This document shows positions 35,350-46,600 of a stretch of 64,000 nucleotides of DNA, in pieces. The stretch covers positions 361,519 to 425,518 of the forward strand of contig ML664152.1 in NCBI GenBank assembly GCA_007570785.1, read 5' to 3'. This DNA is from Antilocapra americana (lineage: Eukaryota > Chordata > Mammalia > Artiodactyla > Antilocapridae). Under the pieces are notes generated by a model. It was not told where the DNA came from. It did no database searches and saw only the letters and a list, made by a program, of their open reading frames with translations. The translations under genes were made by a program, and so were the position numbers. Each line of letters opens with the position of its first letter. Position 1 is the stretch's first letter.

Positions 35350-36192
35350 CCATTTATTTCATTAGTGGTTGGAATCTCAGTGAAATAAGCACACATCTAG
35401 TGTGTTCTGAAGGCAGGGAGGAGGGTCAGGTGTCCTACTCTGCTTCAGGACTTTGCACCCCAAGGGTCTGAATATGCAGCTGGCAGACTCAGCCTCTGCC
35501 ATGTGAATCCCCACCTGAGGGGCTGTACGGGTCTGAAGCCCTAGAGTTGGGCTATGTTCTTTTGTTGCACAGCCTGTGGGGGTGGATGGTTTGGGGGTTG
35601 TGCTTCCTGGGTCTGAGTGCCCCAGCCTCAAAGTGTAAGCCTTGAAGGAGATTCCCATGCCCCATCTGACACTTCTGAATCCAACATCCTCCTTTTCTCC
35701 TTATGAGGAGCTGGGCAGACACGTGGTTGGCTAAGGAGCTTGTAAGCAGCTACAAGGTTTTTGAAAATCCCACCAGACTGATTCTCTGCAAGGCAGTGTT
35801 AATGTCCTGAGGTATCATTGATGTAGCTGGTTATGAGTGATTGAACCTGTTCTAGAGACCTGCCTGGATGGTGTCAACTTCAAAATCGTAACAACCTTAA
35901 AGTTGAGAGTTATGTTATATTCAGTGGGAATTTTTAGGACTTGAAGACAGGGAGACAGCATCTCAAGCCACCCTGAGAGAAGCAAGGAGAGGAGCCAGCA
36001 TATATACAAATTTGCAATGAAGGGAAGGTAGTCTGAATATCAAAAGTATTCTTGTGAATTCAAGAAAACCAGATATCCCACATAAAGGAATTTAGTGCTT
36101 TTCTACATATTGGAAGATGCAAGACTCTGGGCTCACTGACATTTCTTTCCTGTGCACCTCAGTTATTGGGGCCAGTATCTGGCTCTGTTTTT
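35350..36192. other. Unassigned sequence
   Basis: No gene or repeat recognised. The minus-strand frame 35377-35658 (93 codons) has no motif. Confidence 0.45.
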
Positions 36193-36604
36193 GTTGCAGA
36201 AACCAGTAATCGAGAAACCAAGCACTATAATCAGAGAATTGGAGAACTCAGGTTTATTACGCCGGCAGGCTCAGAGGAGATAACACTCCAAGCTCTGAGC
36301 CCCAAACAAAGAGATTACAGAGATTTTATAGACAGGCTATAGTGGGCAACACTAGCTTTTAATAGGCTGGTTTAAACTAAGGGGTTTCGTTCGTGGGGAG
36401 GGGGGTGCCTGACCTTTACACAGACAGGCATGATTAAGCAGCTTTGCAGGGGCCCAGCAGCTGCAAAGAGCAGGACAAGGGCAAGTGAGGTAAGCTCCAG
36501 TTCCTAGTATTGTAAGTCCCCAGTTTCTGAGACTACGTGACATAGTGACCTACGTGATCCAGACTTTGCAAGGAGCAAGCTGAGTAACTGAGGCAGAAGG
36601 AGCA
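36193..36604 (-). mobile_element. Probable solo LTR, antisense
   Basis: It begins TGTTGCAGAAACCAGTAATC, so on the minus strand it ends in a typical CAACA. AGGTTTATTACGCCGGCAGG gives a minus-strand AATAAA polyadenylation signal about 65 bases from that end, as expected for R-U5. The far end is uncertain (36570-36625). No viral coding sequence is attached. Confidence 0.5.
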
Positions 36605-38184
36605 GGAGGTTATGTAAAATTTTAACTTTTCCTCTTCACTTTCACTTCCTGAGCTCCTCAGTGCTCACCATGGGGGATGGCTGCACTCTGACGGCCACTA
36701 GATTGTGCAGGTATTATTTTCCTTCCTGGGTGCCCTTAGAGTTCAGGTGCTCACATTGGAGGGCTGGAACCACCAATGGCTGTAACGTCCTCATTTACTG
36801 ATTCAGCAGGAAATACTCCATTTCTCAACAGTCAATGGGGTGTTGTGGGGGGCAGGGGAGGCCTCAGGAGCACACTCTGGATCAGGAAGGGCCACCTCCT
36901 CCCTTGAGAAGGTGACTTTGGTGGTCCACATCCTCACCGTGTATTGTGCATGGGACCATCTTTTCCATTACCTAGGCAGGGAGCGGGAGAAGACTGAGTG
37001 GAAGTGTAGGTGCCGTGGGTGGTGAGGGGTAGCAGGTCCAAAGACACAGGGCTGCTTGACTGCATCAAACAAGGGCCACAGCCAGAGCTTTCCATTCCCA
37101 GAGGCTCTTTGTAAAATGCCACAGATGAGAGGGCAGGGCCGCTGGTGACAGATCTCTAAGAGGTCCTTGAAGACTGGGGGATGTGTTTAAATTAAGTAAT
37201 AGATGTCAAGACATTGTGTTGAAGAAAGTGCTACCCAAATGTAAAATGTTGATTATTTCTGCATTAATAACCGTGAGGCTTCCCTTGATCTCTATCTTCT
37301 TTGAGGATAAACCATGAGGAAGCAAGATCCAGAGTTATGTCTCATCCCACAAACATCCACTCATTAACTATTTGACAGACTTCAGTTGGGAGCCATCAGT
37401 GACACAGTGAGGGAAAAAAGATGCTGAGCAGGCAGACCTCCTATCCCACCCCACCCCACCCCATGTCTGGGGACTTTCCTAGACTCCCAGAACCATCCTG
37501 CAACCCTGTGGTGTGTTTCACTGCACCTACCCATGTTTTCAGAGGATTCTGTCTTTTAAAACACTCTCCTGATGTTTAATGAGTCAATTATTATTTTATA
37601 AATGAAATTTTAGACAAAACTGACCCATTAGTTATGGAGAAAATCACTCAAAGACTGACTTTAGAGGAGTTTTCAGAGAAGCAACAAAGCAGAGAAGTAC
37701 CCACTGAAGACAGTGTCCTCTTGTTCACTCTCAGCTCTGGCCGGATGGCCTCATGGAGAAAATGTCTCACACATGCACCAGGAGGGCCCAGAGGGCCTGT
37801 GTGCCCTTGAGGGGGCCAGTCACTCACACGCCCTCTTTTTCCGCAGAGTCAGGATCCAACACAGAGTAGGGAAAGAATTGAAATGGTGGAGTAGTGGGGG
37901 CTGCAGCAGGCACCTTCCCAAGGTCTGCGAGGTCCATCTCAGCTAGAAGAGAGGGTGAAAGGGTGGGGAGGGGTGCTCACTAGTACAAATACTAAGGAGA
38001 AAAGCTGAGGAAGGACAGAGAAGCCACGAGACCCCAGGTGTCCAGTTTCCAGACCATGTCTCATAAAGCCCAGTCCTTCCCCAGACCGTAGCCCCAGTCA
38101 CTGGGAACACATTCTCAGTGTGCTGAGAGAAAGACAAGGAGGGCTTTCCTTTCCCACAGTCACAAGTAACAAGACTATGATTAT
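36605..38184. other. Unassigned sequence with a CCCAC microsatellite
   Basis: A short (CCCAC)n run lies at 37444-37463. No gene or repeat recognised elsewhere. The small open frames near 36.8 and 37.7 kb lack motifs. Confidence 0.45.
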
Positions 38185-38185
38185 T

Positions 38186-40735
38186 CAGGTCAGTTCAGCC
38201 ACTCAGTCGTGTCCAACTCTTTGTGACCCCATGGACTGCAGCATGCCAGGCCTCCCAGTCCTTCACCATCCCCAGAGAGTGCTCAAACTCATGTCCATCA
38301 AGTCAGTGATGCCATTCAACCATCTCATCCTCTGTCCTCCCCTTTCTCTTCCTGTCTTCAGTCTTTGCCAGCATCTGGGTCTTTTTCAATGAGTCAGCTC
38401 TTCACATCAGGTAGCCAAAGTATCGGAGCTTCAGCTTTAGCATCAGTCCTTCCAATGAATATTCAGGACTGATTTCTTTTATCATTGACTGGTTTGATCT
38501 CTTTGCAGTCCAAGGGATTCTCAAGGGTCTTCTCCAATACCACAGTTCAAAAGCATCAATTCCTTGGCACTCAGCTTTCTTTATAGTCCAACTCTCATAT
38601 CCAGACATGACTACTGGAAAAGCCATAGCTTTGACTACATGGACCTTTGTCAGCAAAGTAATGTCTGCTTTTTAATATGCTGTCTAGGTGGGTCATAACT
38701 TTTCTTCAAGGAGGAAGCTTCTTTTAATTTCATGGCTGCAGTCACCATCTGCAGTGACTTTGGAGCCCAAGAAAAAAAATCTGTCACTGTTTGCACTGTT
38801 TCCCCATCTATTTGCCATGAAGTGATGGCATCAGATGCCATGATCTTTGTTTTTTGAATGTTAAGTTTTAAGCCAACATTTTCACTCTTCTCTTTCACTT
38901 TCATCAAGAGGCTTTTTAGTTCCTCTTTATTTTCTGCCATAAGGTTGGTGTTCTCTGCATATTTGAGATTATTGATATTCCTCCCTGCAATCTTGAAACC
39001 AGCTTGTGCTTCATCTGGCCCAGCATTTTGCATGATGTACTCTGCATATAATTTAAATAAGCGTGGTGACAAAATACAGCCTTGACAGAACTCCTTTCCC
39101 AATCTGAGGCCAGTCTATTGTTCCATGTCTGTTCTAACTATTGCTTCTTGACTTGCATACAGATTTCTCAAGAGATAGGTAAAGTGATCTGGTATTCCCA
39201 TCTCTTTAAGAATTTTCCAGTTTGTTGTGATCCACACAGTCAGGGCTTTGGCATTGTCAGTAAAGCAGAAATAGATGTTTTTCTGGAACTCTCTTGCTTT
39301 TTCTATGATCCAATGGATGTTGGCAATTTGATCTCTGGTTTCTCTGCCTTTTCTAAATCCAGCTTGAACATGTGGAAGTTCATGGCTCATTCATGTACTA
39401 TTGAAGCCTGGCTTGGAGAATTTGAAGCATTACTTTCTAGTGTGTGAGATGAGTGCAATTGTGCTGTAGTTTGAGCATTCTTTGACATTGCCTTTCTTTG
39501 GTATTGGAATGAAAACTGACCTTTTCCTGTCCTGTGGCCACTGCTGAGTTTTCCAAACTCACTGGCATATTGAGTGAAGCACTTTCACAGCATCATCTTT
39601 TAGAATTTGAAATAGCTCAACTGAAATTCCGTCACCTCCACTAGCTTTGTTGGTAGTGATGCTTCCTAAGGCCCACTTGACTTTGCATTCCAGGATGTCT
39701 GGCTCTAGGTAAGTGACCACACCATTGTGGTTATCTGGGTCATGAAGATCTTTTTTGTGTAGTTCTTCTGTGTATTCTTGCCACCTCTTCTTAATATCTT
39801 CTGCTTCTGTTAGGTCCATACCATTTCTGTCCTTTATTGTGCCCATCTTTGCATGAGATGTCCCCTTGGTATCTCTAATTTTCTTGAAGAGATCTTCAGT
39901 CTTTCCCATTCTATTGTTTTCCTCTATTTCTTTGCATTGATAACTGAGGAAGGCTTTCTTATCTCTCCTTGCTCTTCTTTGGAACTCTGCATTCAGATGG
40001 ATATGTTTCCTTTTCTCCTTTGCCTTTCATTTTTCTTCTTTTTCTCAGCTATTTTTAAGGCCTCCTCAGACAACCATTTTGCCTTTTTCCATTTTTTTCT
40101 TGGGGATGGTCTTAATCACTGTCTTCTATACAATATCATGAACCTCTGTCCATAGTTCTTCAGGAACTCTGTCTATAAGATCTAATACCTTGAATCTATT
40201 TATCACTTCCACTGTAAAATCATAAGTGGTTTGACTTAGGTCTTACCTGAATGGTCTAGTGGTTTTCCCTACTTACTTCAATTTAAGTTTGAATTTGGCA
40301 ATAAGGAGTTCATGATCTGAGCCACAGTCAGCCCCTGGTCTTGTTTTTGCAGACTGTATAGAGCTTCTCCATCTTTGGCTGCAAAGAATACAGTCCATCT
40401 GATTTCGGTATTGACCATCTGGTGATGTCCATGTGTAGAGTCTTCTCTTGTGTTGTTGGAAGAGGGCGTTTGCTTTGACCAGTGCGTTCTCTTGGCAAAA
40501 CTCTGTTAGCCTTTGCCCTGCTTCATTTTGTGCTCCAAGGCCAAATTTGCCTGTTACTCCAGGTATCTCTTGACTTCCTACTTTTGCATTCCAGTCCCCT
40601 ATAACGAAAGGACATCTTTTTTGTTGTTGTTGTTAGTTCTATAAGGTCTTGTAAGTCTTCATAGAACCATTCAACTTCCAGCTTCTTCAGCATTACTGGT
40701 TGGAGCATAGACTTGGATGACTGCGATATTGAATG
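38186..40735 (-). mobile_element. BovB LINE, 2.55 kb, continuous 3' part
   Basis: Antisense copy from the tail (GGTCAGTTCAGCCACTCAGT) through the C-terminus, YADD region, RT motif A and linker to the endonuclease domain (CAGTCCCCTATAACGAAAGG, then a small GTT expansion at 40621-40635). It stops at the endonuclease start, near GACTGCGATATTGAATG. Frames break every few hundred bases. The 5' remainder follows in the opposite orientation. Confidence 0.95.
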
Positions 40736-41236
40736 AATACAACAGTGCGTGCACAAGACCTTTTGAAGGAGTATCTTCATCACCCCTATCATAGTTTGGT
40801 TTCAGGCCAAACAACAGGGAGGTAACACAGCCCCGCACATCAACAGAAAATTGGATTAAAGGTTTGCTGAGCACGACCCCACCCATCAAAACAAGACCCA
40901 GTTTCCCCCACACTCAGTCTCTCTCATCAGGATGCTTCCATAAGCCTCTTATTCTTGTCAGAGGGCAGACAGAATGAAAACCAATCATAGAAAACTAATC
41001 ACACTGATCACATGGACTGCAGCCTTGTCTAACTCAATGAAACTATGAGCCATGACAGGTAGGGCCACCCAAGATGGATGGGTCATGGTGGAAACTTCTG
41101 ACAAAACGTGGTCCACTGGAGAAGGAAATGGCAAATAACTTCAGTATTCTTGCCTTGAGAATGCCATGAACAGTATGAAAAGGCAAAAAGATATGACACT
41201 GAAAGAAGAACTCCCCAGGTCGGTAGGTGCCCAGTA
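40736..41236 (+). mobile_element. BovB 5' region, inverted relative to 3' part
   Basis: This block matches the BovB 5' region on the + strand: CAGGCCAAACAACAGGGAGG, AGACCCAGTTTCCCCCACAC, ATGAAACTATGAGCCATGAC, AACAGTATGAAAAGGCAAAA and GAACTCCCCAGGTCGGTAGG. It joins directly to antisense BovB at 40735/40736 and ends at the first degenerate satellite units. Order and orientation fit one insertion event with a 5' inversion and an internal deletion between the two parts. Confidence 0.85.
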
Positions 41237-43670
41237 GAGACAATTAGACTCAGGGTTCAGTTAAGACTAGACACAGGCCTAGTTAGACCCAAGTTGGAGC
41301 CTAGTGAGGCAAAGTGTCAGTGATAGTGAAAACCAAAGTCAGTTTGTAGAGAGGACCAGAGTGAGGCTGTAGTGAGGACGAGAGTCAGGCCCTAGTGAGC
41401 ACAAGTGTCAAGAGCTAGTGAGGATAAGAGACAGTCCATAGTGAGGAGCAGAATCAGAGCTCAATGAGGATCAGTGTTAGGCCCAACAAGGCAAACTGTC
41501 AGTCTGAAGTAAATAGTCAGGCCAAAGAAAGGGCCAAAGTCAGTCCCCAGGGAGGACCAGAGTCAACTCATAAAAGCACCAGTGTCAGTTTCCAGTGAGG
41601 ATCAGAGTAAAGGTGTACTGAAAATCAGAGTCAGGCCATCGTGAGGACAAGAGTCACGCAGAGTAAGGATCAGAGTCTGGCCATGGTGAGGACCAGAATA
41701 AGGGACCTGTTTGGAACAGTGACAGGCTTCATTAAGGACAAGAGTCAGGATCCAGGAGGCAAAGAGTCAGGCCATAGTGAGGCAAAGATACAGGCCATGG
41801 AGTACAGAGTCAGGCCATAGTGAAGACCAGAGTCTGGTCCTCATGGGGATGAGAGTCAGGTCAAAGTGAGGACCACAGTTTAGGGCACAGCGAGGACCAG
41901 ACTCAGGGAACTGTGAGGCCCAGAGTCAGCGTCTAGTGAGGAAAAGTGTCAGGACATAGACAGGATGAGTGTTAGGCCCTTGTAAGGGTGAGAGTTGGCC
42001 CTAGAGAGGACCAGCATCAGGGTTCAGTGAGGACTAGAGCTAGGTTCGAGTGAGGGAAAGAGTCAGGTCACAGAGAGGACCAGAGTCAGGCCATAGTGAG
42101 GACAAGACTGGCTGTAGACAGGCCCCATGAGGCAAAGCGTCAGGTTGTAGTGAGGCGAGGAGCCATGCTATAGGGAAGAGCAAAGTCAGGCTGTAGCAAG
42201 GACCAGAGTCATGCCAGAGAGAGGCCCAGAGTCAAGCTGAAGAGATAATGAATGTCAAGGCACAGTGAAAACCAGAGTCAGTGAACAGTAAAGATCACAG
42301 TCAGAGCATAGTGAAAAGCTCTGTAAGGGAGTACTGAGAAGAAATACCAGGTAACAGAGAAAAAAGAATGAGGCCACAGTGAGGATGAGACTCAGGCTCT
42401 AGTGAGGACAGAGTCAGACCCCAGTGAAGACAGAGTAAGGCCCAGTGAGGACAAGTGTCAAGCCCCAGTGAGGACAGAGTCAGGTTCTAGTGAGGACAGA
42501 TTTGGGCCCCAGTGAGGACAGAGTCAGGTTCTAGTAAGGAGAGAGTCAGACTCCAGTGAGGACGAGAGTCAGTCCCCTGGGAGAACGAGTGTCAGGCTCC
42601 AGTGAGGACAGATTCAGGCCCCAGTGAGGACAGAGTCAGGCCCCATTGAAGATGAGAGTCAGACCACAGTGAGGACGAGAGTCAGGTTTTAGTGCCTGCC
42701 AGACTGAGTCTGTAGTGAAGAACAGGATGAGGAGCCAGTGAGGAACTGCATCAGTCTCATTTGAGAGCAATAGTCAAGCTCCAGTGAATCAAAGTCAGGC
42801 CCCAGTGAAGGAAAGAGTCAGGCCATAGTGAGGCAGAGTTAGGCAGATGAGAGGCAGCTTCAGGACATAGAGAGGACTCAAGTCAGGCCCCCGTGAGGAC
42901 AAGAGTCAGAACCTAGTGAGGACCAGACAGGCTGGATTGAGGACCAGACTCAGGACCCAGTGATGCACATACTCAGGTATAGTAAGGACCAGAGTCAGGC
43001 CCAGTGAGGCAAAAGTCAGGTCATTGTGAGTCAAAGAGTCATCCATAGAGAGGACCAGAGTCAGGCCATATTGAGGACCAAAGTAAGGACTTAAGGAACA
43101 CCAGAGTCAAGCCATAGATATGACCAGTGTCAGGGCTCAGTGAGGACCAGATCCAGAGTGTAGTGAGGATCAGAGTAAGGGAACTGTGAGAAACAGTGTC
43201 AGGGCACAGTGAGAATCAATGTCAGGTAATAGATAGAAAAGGGGTGAGGATGTAGTGAGTCCCAGAGTGAAGCCTGACCAGAATCAGGCCATAGTGAGAA
43301 AATCCAGCTGGAGTGAGGACCAGAGTAAGGACGTACTGATGACCAGGGTCAGAATGTAGTGAGTATCAGACTCAGGGCCCAGTGAGGACCAGACTCAGAG
43401 CCCAGTGAAGACATACGTCAAGCCCAGTGAAGCAAAGCATCAGGTGGTAATGAGGCAAGTGAGGCAAACAGTCAGGCAGTAGAGAGGACCAGAGTCAAAC
43501 CATAGAGATAACAAGTGAGGGCCCAGTGAGGGCCAGATTCAGTGTATAGTCAGGATAAATGTGAGAGAATTGTGAGAAAAAAAATCTCAGGGCATACTGA
43601 GAATCAACGTCAGGTAATGGAGAGGACAGGAGTGAGTATGTAGCAAGGACCAGAATGAAGCCATAGTGAG
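41237..43670 (-). repeat. 23-bp satellite array, left arm (inverted)
   Basis: About 2.4 kb of tandem units averaging 23 bp, with + strand core GAGTCAGGCCATAGTGAGGA. This is the reverse complement of the unit in the right arm, so I mark it minus. Units vary by point changes and 1-3-base indels; AGGCCATAGTGAGG and AGGGCCCAGTGAGG are the two commonest versions. The first 150 bases next to BovB are the most degenerate. Variant units with CAGGTAAYAGAGA occur at about 42348, 43223 and 43611. Confidence 0.97.
42370..42700 (-). repeat. Local 22-bp sub-array
   Basis: Within the left arm about 15 units are unusually alike and mostly 22 bp long, with core GTGAGGACAGAGTCAGGCCC (one base shorter than the general unit, ACAGAG in place of ACCAGAG). 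This looks like a more recent local expansion. Confidence 0.85.
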
Positions 43671-46600
43671 GTCCTCAACACACCCTGACTCTTGACCCCA
43701 CTATGCCCCAACTTTTTCATCTACGACCTTTTATCCTCACTGCAGCCCGACTCGTTGCCTCACTGGGGCCTGACACTTGACTTGTCTGGAGCTAGACACT
43801 GTGTCTCACATGGCCCTGAGTCTGTGCCTCACTACAGCCTGTGTTCCTCAGTATGCACTGACTCTGGTCCTCACTGAGCCCTAACACTGGTCCTCTCTAT
43901 GGGTGGACTCTAGTCCTCTCTGCAGCCTGACTCTACCTCACTACAAAGTGATGCTTTGCTTCACTGGGCCCTGGTCTGGTCCTCACTGGGTCCTGACTCT
44001 GGTCCTGTCTAAGCCTGTCTGGTCCTCACTGCAGCCTGACTCTGGTCCTCTCTACTGTCTGACTCTGCCTCACATGGGCCTGATTCTGATCCTCCCTACA
44101 GCCTGACTCTGGTCCCACTGGGCCCTGAGTCTGGTCCTGAATAGGCCCTGACTCAGTTTCTCACTACAGCCTGTGTCTGGATACTCTATGGCCTGACTGT
44201 TCCTCAATGGAGCCTGACAACCAGCCTCTCTAAAACATGACTCTGGTGCTCTCTGTGGCCTGACTGCTACCTCCCCACTGCCTGACTCCTTTCCTCAAGA
44301 TAGCCCAATTCTTTTCCTCACTGGGCCCTGACTCTGGTCCACAGTATGGCCTCAATCTGGTCCACACTACAGCATGACTTCTCTTTAGGTTTGACTCTCA
44401 TGCTCAATAGAGCCAAAGTCACATCTTCACCACAGCCTCACTCTCTTCCTCACTACCTGCTCACTCTTGTCCTCACAGTGGCCTCAATCTGGTACTCAGT
44501 GGATTCACTCTGGTCATCACTGTGTCCTCACTACAGACTCACTGTGGTCCTCAAAAAATCCTCACTATTTTCCTCTCTATTACTCGACACTGCTGCTCAC
44601 TATGTCCTGACTCTGGTCCTACTACACACTGCTTTTGGTCCTCACTGCTCACTGACTCTGGTCCTCACTGGGCCCTTAGTCTGGTTCACTCTATGGCTTG
44701 ACTCAAGTCCTTACTATGGTCTAAATCTGTTCCTCTCTATGATCTAACTCTGGTCCTCTACATGGCCTGACTCTGGTCCTTTCTACAGCCTGATTCTTTG
44801 CCTCACTATGACCTGATGCTTTGTCTCACTGGGGACACTCACTTTGTCCTCACTGGGCCCTGAGTCTGGTACTCTCTATAGCCTGATTCTGGTCCTCACT
44901 ATGGCCTAACTCTTTGCCTCACTGGGACCTGACTCTGATCCTCACTTTGTCCTGATTCTCATCCTCACTAGGGCCTGACTCTCTTCTCTGTGGCCTGACA
45001 CTTGGCCTTAGTATGGCCTGACACTTTGCCTCAGTGGGTCCAAATCTTGTCCTCACTTGGGCCTGACACTGTTCCTCTCTGGGCCCTGATTCTGGTCCTC
45101 ACTAGGGCCTGATTCTCGTGCTCCCTAGGGCCTGACATTCATTCTCACTCTGCCCTGACTCTGGTCCTCACTGGGTCCTGACACTATTCCTCGCTATGTC
45201 CCTACTTGGGTCTTCTCTATGGCCCGACTCAGGTCATCTGTATGTCTCGACTCTGACTCACCATGGCCTGACACTGTGCCAGACTGATCTTGACTTTGAT
45301 CCTTACTGGTCCATTCAAGGGTTCTCACTATTGATGGAATCTGTTGTGACTATGGCGTGACTCTCACCCTCAAAAGGGCATAAATTCATGCTCATTAGAG
45401 CCTGACTCTGGTCCTCACTACAGCCTCATCTGGTCCTTACTATATCCTCACAATTTTCCTCTCTATTACCTGACAATGCTTCTCACTCTGCCCTGACTGT
45501 GGTCCTCACTATGCCCTGACCCTGGTCCTCTCTATGGTATGAACGTGGTCCTCTATATAGCCTGACCAAACATGTCTTTAGAGCTGGACTCTGCCTCACT
45601 ATAGCTTGATGACTTGCCTCACTGGGCCCTGACTGTTGTCCTCTCTACGGCCTGACACTGGTCCTCTCTATAGCTTTACTCTGTCCTGTCTATGGCCTGA
45701 CTCATCCTCACTATGGCCTGACCCTGGTCCTCACTGGGTTCTGAGTCTATCCTCACTGAGCCCTGACACTGGTCCTCTCTACGGCCTGATTCTTTTCATT
45801 ATTATGGCCTAACACTCATCCTCAAAACTGCCTGACTCTTTGCCTCACAGGGACCTGAGTCTGGTCCTCACTGGGCCCTGATGCTGGTCCTCACTAAGTC
45901 TGACTCTGTTCCTCTCTATGCCTGATTCTTGGCCTCACTGCAGACTGACTCTGTTCTCACTATGGCCTGACTCTCTTCCTCACTAGGGCCTGAATCTCTT
46001 GCTCACTACAGCCTCTCTCTGGTTCTCACTACACCCTCACTCTTTTCTTTCTGTTAGCTGACGATGCTTCCCATTCTGCCCTGAATCTGGTTCTCACTAT
46101 GCATGACCCAGTTCCTCACAGTGCCCTGAGTGTGGTCCACTCTATGGCTTGACTCTGCTCCTCTCTACAGCCTGACTCTTTGCCTCACTTGGACATGATT
46201 CTGTTCCTCACTGGCCCTGATGCTGATCCTTACTACAGCCTGACTATGGTCCTAACTATGGCCTTACTCCGGTAATCACTAGGGCCTGACTGTCCTCCTC
46301 ATTTGGGCCAGACTCTAGTCCCCATTAAGGCCTGATTCTCAACCTCCTTACGTCCTGACACTGGTCCTCACTAGATGATGACTCTGGTCTTCACTGTGCC
46401 CTGAGGCTGCTCTTTCTGGGCCCTGACTCTTGTCCTCACTATGGCCTGAGGCTTTGCCTCACTATGGCCTGACTCTGATCCTCACTGGATCCTGACTGTG
46501 GTCCTCACTACAGCCTGACTCTGGTTGTCACTATCGCCTGACTATCGTCCTCACTAGGGTCTGACCTCTCTACCTCCTATCACTTGTCCTCACTAGATAC

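Noticed and set aside
43660..43690. Perfect cruciform-forming palindrome at the inversion junction
   Set aside because: The arms meet out of register, so only a few bases pair directly at the breakpoint.
43903..44747. Open frames of 67 and 133 codons in the satellite array
   Set aside because: Because 23 is not a multiple of 3, one frame passes through all three unit phases, giving a quasi-repeating Leu/Ser/Pro-rich peptide by itself. The consensus has an in-frame TGA every 69 bases, so these frames exist only where units have mutated.
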